From positions 1-37,628 of the forward strand of contig DDCX01000109.1 in assembly GCA_002336475.1 (NCBI GenBank): 37,628 bases of DNA, read 5' to 3'. The notes below the pieces were generated by a model. The model saw nothing but the letters and a program-made list of their open reading frames with translations, had not been told where the DNA came from and made no database searches. Origin of the DNA: Flavobacteriales bacterium UBA1995 (GTDB lineage Bacteria > Bacteroidota > Bacteroidia > Flavobacteriales_D > Sanyastnellaceae). How positions within the stretch are numbered: the first letter of the stretch is position 1; every line of letters starts with the position of its first letter. Positions 30,132 through 37,628 of this stretch are shown here, in pieces. A program made the translations under genes and the position numbers.

Positions 30132-31257
30132 GCAGGGACTGCTCCCGTTCAATGGCTTCGAACAGCGCTTTGAAGTTGCCCTTTCCAAAGCTTTGGGCGC
30201 CCTTTCGTTGGATGATCTCGAAGAACATGGTGGGCCGGTCTACAACGGGCTTCGTAAAAATCTGCAACAGATAGCCTTCGTCGTCGCGGTCGATGAGGAT
30301 GCCGAGGTCGCGCAACGGTGCGAGGTCCTCGTCGATTTCTCCAACCCGGTCAAGCACGGTGTCATAGTAGGTGCTGGGAACCTGCAGGAATTCAATGCCC
30401 CTGCGTTGCAACTCTGTGACGGTCTCGATGATGTTGTCGGTGGCCACAGCGATGTGTTGCACGCCAGCACCCTGATAGAAGTCGATGTATTCCTCGATCT
30501 GAGATTTCTTGCGGCCTTCAGCGGGCTCGTTGATGGGAAACTTGATGCGGCCGTTTCCATTGCTCATCACTTTGGACATCAAGGCGGTGTACTCCGTGCT
30601 GATGTCTTTGTCGTCAAACGAAACAAGCTGAGCGAAGCCCATGACCTTGGCATAGAACTGGCACCAAGTGTTCATCTCGCCCCAACCCACGTTGCCCACC
30701 ATGTGGTCAATGAACTTGAGGCCGATAGGTTCTGCCCCCCCTTTTTGCGACCACGGCTGGTAGCCGGGCAGGAAGGTTCCGTTGTAGTTCTTTCTCTCCA
30801 CAAAGACATGGATGGTGTCTCCATAGGTCTCAATGCCGCTGAGGACAACCTTGCCATTGCCGTCTTCGCGGGTCTCTGGAGGGAAAACGCTCACGGCGCC
30901 GCGAGAAGTGGTCTCCTTCCAGCTTTTTTCGGCATCATCGACCCAAAGTGCCACGGCCTTGACCCCATCCCCGTGGCGGTTGAGGTGGTCGTTGAGCGGG
31001 CCATCGGCGACCAAAGGGGTGGTCAACACCAAGGTGATCTTGTCTTGGCGCAACACATAACTCACGCTGTCTGTACAGCCGGTCTCGAGGCCCTTAAATG
31101 CCAGGGGCTTGAACCCCCATGCTTGCATGTAGTAATAGGCACTTTGCTTGGCATTGCCAACGATCAGTTCGATGTGGTCGGTGCCCAACAAGGGCAGAAA
31201 GTCCTCCGCATCGGGGACCACAATCTCAGGTTGGGGTGTTTGCTGTTCCATGGTCAT
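30118..31257 (-). CDS. hpd: 4-hydroxyphenylpyruvate dioxygenase
   Basis: A 379-aa Fe(II) dioxygenase that converts 4-hydroxyphenylpyruvate to homogentisate in tyrosine breakdown. Two vicinal-oxygen-chelate domains are present, and the C-terminal one carries the iron ligands H185 (FIDHMVGNV), H268 (GVQHIAVAT) and E347 (MFFEIIQRKG). ATG 31257 starts 8 bp after the hmgA stop; ATG 31251 is an alternative, and the longer frame to 31299 lies inside hmgA. It is paired with hmgA, the next enzyme in the pathway. Maleylacetoacetate isomerase and fumarylacetoacetase are not in the window. Confidence 0.96.
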   Translation of the reverse strand: MTMEQQTPQPEIVVPDAEDFLPLLGTDHIELIVGNAKQSAYYYMQAWGFKPLAFKGLETGCTDSVSYVLRQDKITLVLTTPLVADGPLNDHLNRHGDGVKAVALWVDDAEKSWKETTSRGAVSVFPPETREDGNGKVVLSGIETYGDTIHVFVERKNYNGTFLPGYQPWSQKGGAEPIGLKFIDHMVGNVGWGEMNTWCQFYAKVMGFAQLVSFDDKDISTEYTALMSKVMSNGNGRIKFPINEPAEGRKKSQIEEYIDFYQGAGVQHIAVATDNIIETVTELQRRGIEFLQVPSTYYDTVLDRVGEIDEDLAPLRDLGILIDRDDEGYLLQIFTKPVVDRPTMFFEIIQRKGAQSFGKGNFKALFEAIEREQSLRGTL

Positions 31258-31265
31258 TTCAGGGT

Positions 31266-32450
31266 TCAGTCGATTTTTTGTGGGGTGTATCCAAGCCAAC
31301 TGGTGTGGTAGCCGGTGTCTTCGATGTCGATGGCCTGTTGGGTCAGGCGCAGCGGACGGAAGGTGTCCACCATAACGGCGAGTTCGGCCGTTTCCGTCTT
31401 GCCGATGGAGCCCTCATAGGTGCCCGGGTGAGGTCCGTGTGGAATGCCGCCAGGGTGCAATGTCAAGTCGCCCCGAGAAATTCCTTTGCGGCTCATGAAG
31501 TTGCCCTCCACGTAGTAGAGCACCTCATCCGAATCGATGTTGCTGTGGTTGTAGGGGGCAGGAATGGACTTGGGGTGATAGTCATAGAGCCTCGGGCAGA
31601 AGCTGCAAATGACAAAGGCGTTGGTTTCGAACGTTTGGTGAACCGGTGGTGGCTGGTGCACCCGACCTGTAATGGGTTCGAAGTCATGGATGGAAAAGGC
31701 GTAGGGAAAATGGTAGCCATCCCAACCGACCACGTCAAAGGGGTGCCGTTCGTAGGTCACCGTGTGGATCATGCCTTCCTTGCGGATGTCGATGGGAAAC
31801 GCACCGGTTTGGTTGACAGGCTCCTGAAGTTCAGGCGAGCGGAAGTCGCGCTCGCAATAGGGGCTGTGCTCAAGCAGTTGACCAAAGTGATTCCTGTAGC
31901 GCTTGGGGGTCACGATGGGCTGGGCACTTTCGATCACCAACCAGCGTTGGTCTGACCCTTTCTCAGGAGACCAGCGGTGAATGACACCACGTGGTACAAC
32001 GAGGTAGTCACCCGGTTTGTAGGCGAGGTCGCCAAACATCGTGTGCAAGGTGCCGGTGCCATCGTGGATGAAGACCACTTCATCAGAGTCCGCATTCTTG
32101 TAGAAACGGGCCTGTGGGTCTGGGGCATCTGGCCTTGCCACTGCGATGACGCAGTCCGCGTTGAACATCAAGGGAACCCGGGAAGCCAGCGCTGCTCCTG
32201 ATGAAGGGACATTGAAACCTTGCACCCGACGTGAAGTGATGTGCTCCTTTACACCTTCGATGGGGCGCGCATTGCGGGGCGCTTCCACGGAGGTGACCAT
32301 CGTGGGTGGGTGGAGGTGATAGAGCAGGGAACTCATCCCGTCAAACCCGATGGTCCCGAACAATTGTTCGTGGTGCAGGGTTCCGTCAGGCTTGGCGAAC
32401 TGGGTGTGCCGCTTGTGCGGAAGCTGCCCTTTCTTCTGATAGAATGGCAT
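31266..32450 (-). CDS. hmgA: Homogentisate 1,2-dioxygenase
   Basis: A 394-aa cupin-fold Fe(II) enzyme opening homogentisate to maleylacetoacetate. The iron site is indicated by H302 with D308/E309 (YNHSNIDSDEVLYY) and H338 (GGIPHGPHPG). An earlier cupin half shows SDEVVFIHDGTG and VVPRGVIHRW. Length is shorter than the roughly 440-aa human type but typical of the bacterial branch. Its stop is 8 bp from the hpd start, and it begins 26 bp after the glucosaminidase gene. A TAACTTGC sequence at 32455-32462 is a possible but poor -7 box. Confidence 0.95.
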   Translation of the reverse strand: MPFYQKKGQLPHKRHTQFAKPDGTLHHEQLFGTIGFDGMSSLLYHLHPPTMVTSVEAPRNARPIEGVKEHITSRRVQGFNVPSSGAALASRVPLMFNADCVIAVARPDAPDPQARFYKNADSDEVVFIHDGTGTLHTMFGDLAYKPGDYLVVPRGVIHRWSPEKGSDQRWLVIESAQPIVTPKRYRNHFGQLLEHSPYCERDFRSPELQEPVNQTGAFPIDIRKEGMIHTVTYERHPFDVVGWDGYHFPYAFSIHDFEPITGRVHQPPPVHQTFETNAFVICSFCPRLYDYHPKSIPAPYNHSNIDSDEVLYYVEGNFMSRKGISRGDLTLHPGGIPHGPHPGTYEGSIGKTETAELAVMVDTFRPLRLTQQAIDIEDTGYHTSWLGYTPQKID

Positions 32451-32454
32451 ACCT

Positions 32455-32462
32455 GCAAGTTA
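32455..32462 (-). promoter_or_regulatory. Weak candidate -7 box for hmgA-hpd
   Basis: TAACTTGC on the minus strand keeps TAnnTT but departs from consensus at the last two bases. It ends 4 bases before the hmgA ATG. It may mark an internal start for the tyrosine genes; no -33 element seen. Confidence 0.2.
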
Positions 32463-32476
32463 GCGTGTCCCGGGCT

Positions 32477-33538
32477 TTAGCGGCGTTCGCTTTTGCCGGC
32501 ATACCAGGGCAGGCCTCCATCATCAGTGGGGGCAAACCGCAAGGGGATGCGTTGTCCCTGTTTGAGGGGGGCATCCGCTTGGAGCCCCGTCCTTTTCATC
32601 AAGACCTTCAGCTTCACAGCCTCAGCATCGCTGACCGTCTTCAACGTCTCCCCTTCCTTGGCCACATGCCAGTTTCGAACACCCCGCCTGCGCTTGGGTT
32701 GGGTAAACAGCTGGAGGTCCTCATCGAACGTTGTTTTTGAATCGGCCGTTTCAAAGTCGTTGTACTTCTTGAGCTGCCACACGGCCATCCCGAGTTGATC
32801 TGCTACGGTTTTGAGGGTTTCTCCCGCTGACACCTGCACCCAAGCCACATCGTTCTCGGTGAAGCCGCTGTTGCGGCCCGAACCCATGCGGATGGTTTTG
32901 GTGGCGGGCTCCCCATCGCTGTCGCTTGTCGAAGGCCCAGAACCTTTGGGGTCGGCAACGTCTGCCAAATCAGTGTCAGGCCGCTCTGGCACTTCGCCAC
33001 GTTTGAGCCAAGCCAGGCCTTCTTGGTCGTATTGGTCCAGGCCATGCCGGTCCACCAATTCGATCAAGGCTTTCGCATAGGTGGGGCTTGTGGCATAGCC
33101 GCAGCGCTTAAGACCGCGCGCCCAACCTTTGTAGTCGTCCATCTTGAGCTCGAACAGTGAAGCGTAGCGTTTGCGCAAGAGAAACAGGCTGTGGTCTTCA
33201 AAACTGTCTCGGGCATCATCGTATACCCTAAAGCATTCTCCCTTGGCGTCGTCATCGTAATAGGTGCGCCCCCCTTCCCAGTCTTTGTGGCATTTGATGC
33301 CGAAATGGTTGTTGGACCGGCCGCTCAACTCGCTTTTGCCTGATCCGCTTTCCAGCAAACCTTGGGCGAGTGTGATGCTGGCCGGGATCCGGTGCAGCAC
33401 CATTTGTCGGACAGCCTCATCTTTCCATTTGTTGATGTAGTTGCGCTGGTCTTCCTCACCGCCCGCATAACAGGTTGCTGCAAAAAAGGTGAGGAACAAG
33501 GCGTGCGCCGCACGCTGAACAATTGAAGGCAGGACCAT
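32477..33538 (-). CDS. Exported glucosaminidase (GH73) with LysM-like domains
   Basis: A 353-aa protein with a signal peptide (MVLPSIVQRAAHALFLTFFA) and a GH73 N-acetylglucosaminidase/mannosyl-glycoprotein endo-beta-GlcNAcase-like domain (about residues 30-170). The catalytic Glu is in QGLLESGSGKSELS, followed by SNNHFGIKC and the YATSPTYAKAL signature. Two LysM-like segments follow (WVQVSAGETLKTVADQLGM and NWHVAKEGETLKTVSD), separated by an acidic Ser/Asp-rich linker. It should cut glycan strands of peptidoglycan. ATG 33538 or 33556 are both possible starts; the former gives a better signal peptide. About 70 bp separate it from the MORN lipoprotein gene. Confidence 0.88.
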   Translation of the reverse strand: MVLPSIVQRAAHALFLTFFAATCYAGGEEDQRNYINKWKDEAVRQMVLHRIPASITLAQGLLESGSGKSELSGRSNNHFGIKCHKDWEGGRTYYDDDAKGECFRVYDDARDSFEDHSLFLLRKRYASLFELKMDDYKGWARGLKRCGYATSPTYAKALIELVDRHGLDQYDQEGLAWLKRGEVPERPDTDLADVADPKGSGPSTSDSDGEPATKTIRMGSGRNSGFTENDVAWVQVSAGETLKTVADQLGMAVWQLKKYNDFETADSKTTFDEDLQLFTQPKRRRGVRNWHVAKEGETLKTVSDAEAVKLKVLMKRTGLQADAPLKQGQRIPLRFAPTDDGGLPWYAGKSERR

Positions 33539-33607
33539 GCGACAAATCAACGTCAAACGTGACGTCGTTTGGTATGTCGCCTACAAATTCAGCCCACAAC
33601 AGGCGGT

Positions 33608-34036
33608 TCACTTCGGATCGCCGTAGTCTTTGGTTTCTACCAATTCCCCTTCGGTGCTGTAAAAACGCCACTTGCCCGAAGGAACACCCTCCGTGTGCTG
33701 CCCTTCTATGTGGGGTTTACCACCAATGTGCCAGGTTCGGAAAAGCCCCGCTTTTACTCCGGCTTGGTAAGTGACCCGGCTCCATGGCAGTCCGTCTTCT
33801 CGGTATGTGTTCCATACCCCTTGGCGCATGTTGTTCAGCAGCGTTCCACGGGTGTGAATCCGGCCATTTTCGTGGAATTGTTGGACCTCTACACCGAGGC
33901 CTTCTTCCAATTCTACGCGCACCTCCTTGGGCGTTTCATCGGTGGTCCACGTACTGACCACCGTCTCTTCCTGGCGCTCTGTGCAGGAACAAAGGGCCAG
34001 CACGAGACAAGAGAACAACCACAACTTCCCCGTCAT
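33608..34036 (-). CDS. MORN-repeat-variant lipoprotein
   Basis: A 142-aa lipoprotein with a signal ending in LCSC (Cys18 predicted lipidated). It has three or four YwqK/MORN-like beta-hairpin repeats: EVQQFHENGRIHTRG, GVWNTYREDGLPWSRV, GLFRTWHIGGKPHIEG and GKWRFYSTEGELVE. The repeats are structural, so no enzymatic role is implied; similar proteins are often immunity or surface-display factors, and the function here is unknown. It overlaps the polyprenyl synthase stop by 4 bp. Confidence 0.8.
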   Translation of the reverse strand: MTGKLWLFSCLVLALCSCTERQEETVVSTWTTDETPKEVRVELEEGLGVEVQQFHENGRIHTRGTLLNNMRQGVWNTYREDGLPWSRVTYQAGVKAGLFRTWHIGGKPHIEGQHTEGVPSGKWRFYSTEGELVETKDYGDPK

Positions 34037-35007
34037 TTTTTTCTGGATATTGTGAAGTCCACCAGATCGATCAGTGCCGTTTTGGCGGCTCCGTCATTCA
34101 AGGGTTCTAACAACGCCACAGCACGGTCACGGTGCGCCTTCATTTTCGATTCCGCGTAGGCCATCCCAGGTCCTTCGAGGATGGTCCCCATGATGCGCTG
34201 CGCTTCGCTGGGGTTGTCTTTGCTCCGCTTGATGCCACGGACCAAAGACCGCCGTTGCAGCTTACTCAGGGATTGCAGGGTATGGATCAGAGGAAGGGTC
34301 ATTTTGCGCTCTTTTACATCTCCTCCTGTGGGCTTTCCTGTCACAGATGAAGGTGCAAAGTCAAGCAGGTCATCCTTGATTTGAAAGGCAATGCCCATCT
34401 CCTCGCCAAAAGACCGCATCAGCTCGACGCGATCAGGGTCGGCTCCAGCACTGGCTGCTCCAGCGGCGCAGCACGCCGCAATCAGCGAAGCGGTTTTGCG
34501 CCGAATGATCTCATAGTAGACTTCCTCGGTGATGTCAAGCCGACGGGCTTTTTCGATTTGCAGCAACTCCCCTTCGCTCATGGCTTCTACTGCCTTGGAG
34601 GTGATCCGCAGAAGGTCAACACCATCGTTCTCCATGGAAATGAGCAGTCCCCGGGACAGCAGGTAGTCTCCCACTAAAACGGCGATTTTAGACTTCCACA
34701 AGGCGCTGATCGACAAAAACCCCCGACGGGTCTCGGCAGCATCGACCACGTCGTCATGAACGAGGGTGGCCGTATGCAGGAGTTCAATGAGGGTGGCGGC
34801 AATGTGGGTTCTCTCCTGAGTGCCCCCACTGGCTGAGGCCGACAAATAGACCAGCAAGGGCCGCATTTGCTTGCCTTTGCTGCGCACGATGTACCGCGTA
34901 ATGTGGTCCAAAAGCGGCACAGAGGTGCGCATGGCTTCCTTGAAATGTCCCTGAAACTCGCGCATTTCACGGGCCACGGGTTGTTGAATGGAGGCCAGGT
35001 TCGCCAT
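34033..35007 (-). CDS. Polyprenyl diphosphate synthase (all-trans type)
   Basis: A 324-aa trans-isoprenyl diphosphate synthase that extends FPP/GGPP with IPP, probably for the side chain of menaquinone. The first Asp-rich motif is LVHDDVVD and the second is QIKDDLLDF; the IPP-binding GKQMRPLLVY segment is also present. Chain length cannot be fixed by eye. The start at 35007 is supported by the family-typical opening (SIQQPVAREMREFQGHF). It is the first gene of a minus-strand array and lies 4 bases from a TACCTTTG box, implying a leaderless transcript. It diverges from yicC. Confidence 0.92.
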   Translation of the reverse strand: MANLASIQQPVAREMREFQGHFKEAMRTSVPLLDHITRYIVRSKGKQMRPLLVYLSASASGGTQERTHIAATLIELLHTATLVHDDVVDAAETRRGFLSISALWKSKIAVLVGDYLLSRGLLISMENDGVDLLRITSKAVEAMSEGELLQIEKARRLDITEEVYYEIIRRKTASLIAACCAAGAASAGADPDRVELMRSFGEEMGIAFQIKDDLLDFAPSSVTGKPTGGDVKERKMTLPLIHTLQSLSKLQRRSLVRGIKRSKDNPSEAQRIMGTILEGPGMAYAESKMKAHRDRAVALLEPLNDGAAKTALIDLVDFTISRKK

Positions 35008-35011
35008 AAAG

Positions 35012-35019
35012 CAAAGGTA
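35012..35019 (-). promoter_or_regulatory. -7 box of the polyprenyl synthase array
   Basis: TACCTTTG on the minus strand, an exact TAnnTTTG match, ends 4 bases before the ATG at 35007. Transcription would begin at or within a base or two of the start codon. No TTG -33 element is visible 17-23 bp upstream. Confidence 0.6.
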
Positions 35020-35070
35020 CTTCTATGGACGGGCTGAATGCCGGGTGGGGTCGCAGGTGTATTTTGCGGC

Positions 35071-35961
35071 ATGATCCTATCCATGACGGGCTATGGCAAG
35101 GCCGAAGCTCACATCGGAACGCGCAAATACACGGTCGAAGTTCGATCGCTCAACGGAAAAGGCCTGGACCTTTCCGTGCGCATGCCGCCACAATTCCGCG
35201 AAAAAGAAATGTCTCTTCGCAAAGAGCTTGGAAAGGCCGTTGGGCGGGGCAAAGCAGACTTCTTTATCCACTTCGAGTCCGACGCGGCAGACGTCCGGCA
35301 TCAGGTCAACGCCACATTGGTACAGCAATATGTGGAGCAACTGAATCCCGTTTTTGAGGAGAATGGTGTGCCGGCCAGCCATGTAGATGGCCAACTGCAG
35401 AAATTGCAGTCCGTGCTGCGTTTTCCCGATGCCATCAGCAATACCCGTGAAACCTTCGACGAAGATGAATGGAAAGGCATGATGGATCTGGTGCACAGCG
35501 CTTGTGACGGTTTCAAAGCATACCGGACCCAAGAAGGAGCCATCCTCGAAGCCGACTTTCGCCAGCGCATAGACCGAATCGAAGGACTGCGTCAGGAGCT
35601 TGCTCCGTTGCTTGAGGCCCGCACAGCGCGCGTCAAGGGCCGCCTACGGGAGCACCTTGAGGCCGACTTGCCACAAGACAGGATCGACGATAACCGGTTT
35701 GAGCACGAGCTCATTTTCTATCTCGAAAAGCTCGACGTAACCGAGGAGCTGGTCAGGTTGGAGGCCAACTGTGCGTATTTCAAAGAGATGTTGGATGGAG
35801 ATGCTGGACAGGGCAAAAAGTTGGGCTTCATAGGACAGGAGATTGGACGAGAAATCAACACCTTGGGCAGCAAGAGCCAAGACGCAGCGATGCAGCGGCT
35901 GGTCGTTCAGATGAAGGACGAGCTCGAAAAAATCAAGGAGCAGGTGCTCAACATATTGTGA
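35071..35961 (+). CDS. yicC: YicC family endoribonuclease
   Basis: A 296-aa YicC-like protein. The N-terminal domain begins MILSMTGYGKAEAHIG, with EVRSLNGKGLD following. The C-terminal DUF1732 domain contains RFEHELIFYLEKLDVTEELVRL and the terminal REINTLGSKSQDAAMQRLVV. YicC proteins in E. coli are linked to RNA cleavage and stationary-phase survival. ATG 35071 gives the conserved MTGYG start; an upstream frame to 35038 adds nothing conserved. Its stop overlaps gmk (GTGA), matching the common yicC-gmk arrangement. Confidence 0.93.
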   Translation: MILSMTGYGKAEAHIGTRKYTVEVRSLNGKGLDLSVRMPPQFREKEMSLRKELGKAVGRGKADFFIHFESDAADVRHQVNATLVQQYVEQLNPVFEENGVPASHVDGQLQKLQSVLRFPDAISNTRETFDEDEWKGMMDLVHSACDGFKAYRTQEGAILEADFRQRIDRIEGLRQELAPLLEARTARVKGRLREHLEADLPQDRIDDNRFEHELIFYLEKLDVTEELVRLEANCAYFKEMLDGDAGQGKKLGFIGQEIGREINTLGSKSQDAAMQRLVVQMKDELEKIKEQVLNIL

Positions 35962-36590
35962 TCGAAAACCCTACAAAACAGGAAGCCGTGCCCACTGGGA
36001 CCCCCATCACCTCAGGCTGTAAGGCCCTTGTTTTTTCCGCACCATCTGGGGCTGGAAAAACCACGCTGGTCCGGCAGTTGATGGCAGAGCGGGATGACCT
36101 GGCATTTAGCATTTCGGCGACCAACCGCGCTCCACGGGGCGATGAGGTCAATGGCCACGACTACCACTTCTTTTCTACCCAAGGGTTCAAGGAGCGCATC
36201 GCGGCAGGAGACTTTCTCGAATGGGAGGAAGTCTATCCCGGTCGGTATTACGGAACCTTGAAAACAGAAGTGCAGCGGCATTGGACCGCAGGCAAGCACA
36301 TCTTGTTCGACGTGGACGTGGAAGGCGGTTTGCGGTTAAAGTCCATTTTGAAGGATGAAATCTTGGCGGTCTTTGTTCGCCCCCCTTCGCTTCAAGTGCT
36401 GGAAGAACGGCTCCGGAAGCGGGGCACCGACAGTGAAGATGACATCGCCCGACGCCTGGCGAAGGCCGAAGCGGAAATGAAAAGGTCCCCTGGGTTCGAC
36501 GTGGAATTGGTCAATGACGTGCTCGAAATTGCGACGCAGGAACTGATCCAACGCACCGCTGTGTTTTTGGGACCAACGGAACCAAAGTGA
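35958..36590 (+). CDS. gmk: Guanylate kinase
   Basis: A 210-aa kinase phosphorylating GMP to GDP. The P-loop is SAPSGAGKTTL (about residues 27-37). The GMP-binding site is ISATNRAPRGDEVNGHDYHF with conserved Arg and Tyr residues, and EWEEVYPGRYYGT completes it. It starts with GTG at 35958, overlapping the yicC TGA by 4 bp; no ATG is available before the P-loop, which supports GTG. The first 20 residues form a short extension not seen in E. coli Gmk. Confidence 0.93.
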   Translation: MIENPTKQEAVPTGTPITSGCKALVFSAPSGAGKTTLVRQLMAERDDLAFSISATNRAPRGDEVNGHDYHFFSTQGFKERIAAGDFLEWEEVYPGRYYGTLKTEVQRHWTAGKHILFDVDVEGGLRLKSILKDEILAVFVRPPSLQVLEERLRKRGTDSEDDIARRLAKAEAEMKRSPGFDVELVNDVLEIATQELIQRTAVFLGPTEPK

Positions 36591-36592
36591 TC

Positions 36593-37201
36593 ATGAAGGT
36601 CGGTCTGTATTTCGGCTCATTCAACCCCATTCACACGGGTCACCTCATCATCGGGCAACACATGCTGTCCCATCATGGATTGGACGAAGTGTGGTTTGTC
36701 GTAACCCCCCACAATCCGATGAAGCAAGCGGCAGACTTGGCCCCGGAGTCCGACCGCTTAGAGATGGTGCAAAGGGTGGTGGCCGACAATCCCAGGCTCA
36801 AAGCCGAAGACGCAGAGTTTGGCTTGCCCAGGCCGAATTACACGGCACACACCATGGACTTCTTGCGACATCGGCACCCTGAATGGGAATTTAGAATCAT
36901 CATCGGAGAAGACAATTTGCGCACCCTGCAGCAATGGGCGCGGTGGCGTGAGCTCGTGGATGGAGCAGGCTTCCTCGTCTATCCACGAGCACGCTCAGAA
37001 GGCGAATTCGACTCCACCGAAGGGACAGTAGCTCCAGATGGAGAGCGCATTGTGTTGAGTCCAGCACCCATCATCAGCATATCCAGTACATACTTGAGAA
37101 CGGCGCTCGCCAACGGCGACTCGGCCCGTTACCTCTTGCCCGATGCTGCGGCCGACTACATCCGCGAGAAGGCGTTGTACGGCTTTACAGCAGCTGACTG
37201 A
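36593..37201 (+). CDS. nadD: Nicotinate-nucleotide adenylyltransferase
   Basis: A 202-aa enzyme that makes nicotinate adenine dinucleotide from NaMN and ATP in NAD synthesis. The nucleotidyltransferase motifs are GLYFGSFNPIHTGHL (GxFxPxHxGH, residues 4-15) and ISSTYLRTAL near the C-terminus. The substrate-loop PHNPMK and IIIGEDNLRTLQQW also fit NadD. ATG 36593 lies 2 bp after the gmk stop. The trio yicC-gmk-nadD is tightly packed and probably one transcript. Confidence 0.95.
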   Translation: MKVGLYFGSFNPIHTGHLIIGQHMLSHHGLDEVWFVVTPHNPMKQAADLAPESDRLEMVQRVVADNPRLKAEDAEFGLPRPNYTAHTMDFLRHRHPEWEFRIIIGEDNLRTLQQWARWRELVDGAGFLVYPRARSEGEFDSTEGTVAPDGERIVLSPAPIISISSTYLRTALANGDSARYLLPDAAADYIREKALYGFTAAD

Positions 37202-37211
37202 CTGCTTGAGA

Positions 37212-37628
37212 TTAGGTATTGTTAAAGGTGTTCATCGTCCGCTGTAGGCCGATGAAAGCAAAGGACTGCATCAGCGCGCTGGTCCTCTTCAAACGCTCTG
37301 CTAGCGCCTGTTCTTCCTCAGAAGAGAACTTGCCCAAGACGTGGTCCACTTGTCGTCCTGGGCCAAAATCGGCCCCCACCCCAAACCGCAATCGGGGGTA
37401 GGCATTGGACCCTAAAACCGCTTGAATGTCTTTGAGTCCGTTGTGACCGCCATCGCTTCCTTTCGCGCGAATACGCAATGTGCCAAATGGAAGGTTGATG
37501 TCATCTGTGGTGACCAACAAACGGTCGGTGCTGATTTTCTCTGCATCCAACCAATAGCGCACGGATTTTCCGCTCAAGTTCATGAACGTGGTCGGCTTGA
37601 CCAGGACCAATTGACGGCCTTTGAACTT
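37212..37628 (-). CDS. pth: Peptidyl-tRNA hydrolase, 5'-truncated by the window edge
   Basis: The C-terminal 138 codons of Pth, which frees tRNA from prematurely released peptidyl-tRNA. Visible residues: KPTTFMNLSG with the conserved Asn (E. coli N68), TTDDINLPFG with the active-site Asp, and GSDGGHNGLKDI with the conserved Asn (N114). The start and the catalytic His region lie beyond 37628; the frame is open to the edge. It converges on nadD with a 10-bp gap. Confidence 0.95.
   Translation of the reverse strand, partial: KFKGRQLVLVKPTTFMNLSGKSVRYWLDAEKISTDRLLVTTDDINLPFGTLRIRAKGSDGGHNGLKDIQAVLGSNAYPRLRFGVGADFGPGRQVDHVLGKFSSEEEQALAERLKRTSALMQSFAFIGLQRTMNTFNNT

Noticed and set aside
29800..31311. 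503-aa open frame antisense to the ABC ATPase and hpd
   Set aside because: Spans two confidently identified genes on the other strand, with no domain signature and no promoter; a codon-bias shadow.
33541..33580. Repeated ACGT-containing palindromic bits upstream of the glucosaminidase gene
   Set aside because: Short (5-bp arms), not matched to any known operator, and plausible by chance in GC-rich DNA.
1..37628. CRISPR array, transposon ends or rRNA genes
   Set aside because: I saw no regularly spaced repeats, no transposase motif and no rRNA signature anywhere in the window.

Overview
The window is a gene-dense bacterial chromosome segment with GC content that looks to be in the mid to upper fifties. 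I place it in the Bacteroidota, most likely a Flavobacteriales-like, possibly marine lineage. The evidence is several TAnnTTTG (-7) promoter boxes just upstream of starts, the near absence of Shine-Dalgarno sequences, and family content typical of the phylum: a DUF4292 lipoprotein, a LytTR regulator, a long LysRS with a C-terminal extension, a dockerin-like EF-hand, and an EnvC-like protein in the dut - nucleotidyltransferase - TPR - DUF4292 order. Nothing looks like a phage, plasmid, IS element or CRISPR array.

Layout. 1-171 is the 3' end of lepA, facing rlmN (232-1296, minus). A LytTR response regulator (1360-2121, minus) with its own consensus promoter follows. A minus-strand operon of PGI/PMI, lipB and a beta-lactamase-fold serine hydrolase (5135-2243) diverges from lysS and a lipoprotein class-I amidotransferase (5212-7748, plus). 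An M23 lipoprotein stands alone at 7761-9071 (minus). A six-gene minus-strand stack (14332-9166) holds an RlmI-like methyltransferase, pepP, a MiaE-like hydroxylase, a RidA/2-aminomuconate-deaminase-like protein, a DUF3108 protein and tryptophan 2,3-dioxygenase, which suggests kynurenine-route tryptophan catabolism. RNase R (14431-16725, plus) diverges from it.

A tRNA-rich interval (16726-20072) carries tRNA-CAU, tRNA-Val(CAC), tRNA-Arg(CCU) and tRNA-Val(GAC). It also holds a tiny orphan dockerin-like EF-hand gene on the minus strand and a glycan module (Wzx/MATE-type flippase plus sulfotransferase) lying between the two near-identical tRNA-Val genes. feoA (plus) then meets feoB (minus) tail to tail, and the two stop codons share one 8-bp palindrome.

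From 35007 down to 20299 a long minus-strand array runs: polyprenyl synthase, MORN-type lipoprotein, glucosaminidase/LysM protein, homogentisate dioxygenase, 4-hydroxyphenylpyruvate dioxygenase, a double-ATPase ABC protein, enoyl-CoA hydratase, dUTPase, sugar nucleotidyltransferase, TPR lipoprotein, DUF4292 lipoprotein, EnvC-like protein and feoB. Most junctions are stop-start overlaps or gaps of a few bases. The array mixes tyrosine catabolism (hpd-hmgA) with cell-envelope maintenance and iron uptake; both aromatic dioxygenases need Fe(II). The right end carries yicC-gmk-nadD (plus) facing a truncated pth (minus).

Most of the window is core metabolism and I saw no clear new multi-gene system. 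The observations most worth a second look are the expressed-looking orphan EF-hand mini-gene, the convergent feoA/feoB pair with a FeoB whose G4 motif lacks its Asp, an M23 enzyme with Cys in place of a zinc-ligand His, an exported C26-type amidotransferase, and -7 boxes so close to start codons that the mRNAs should be leaderless or nearly so.
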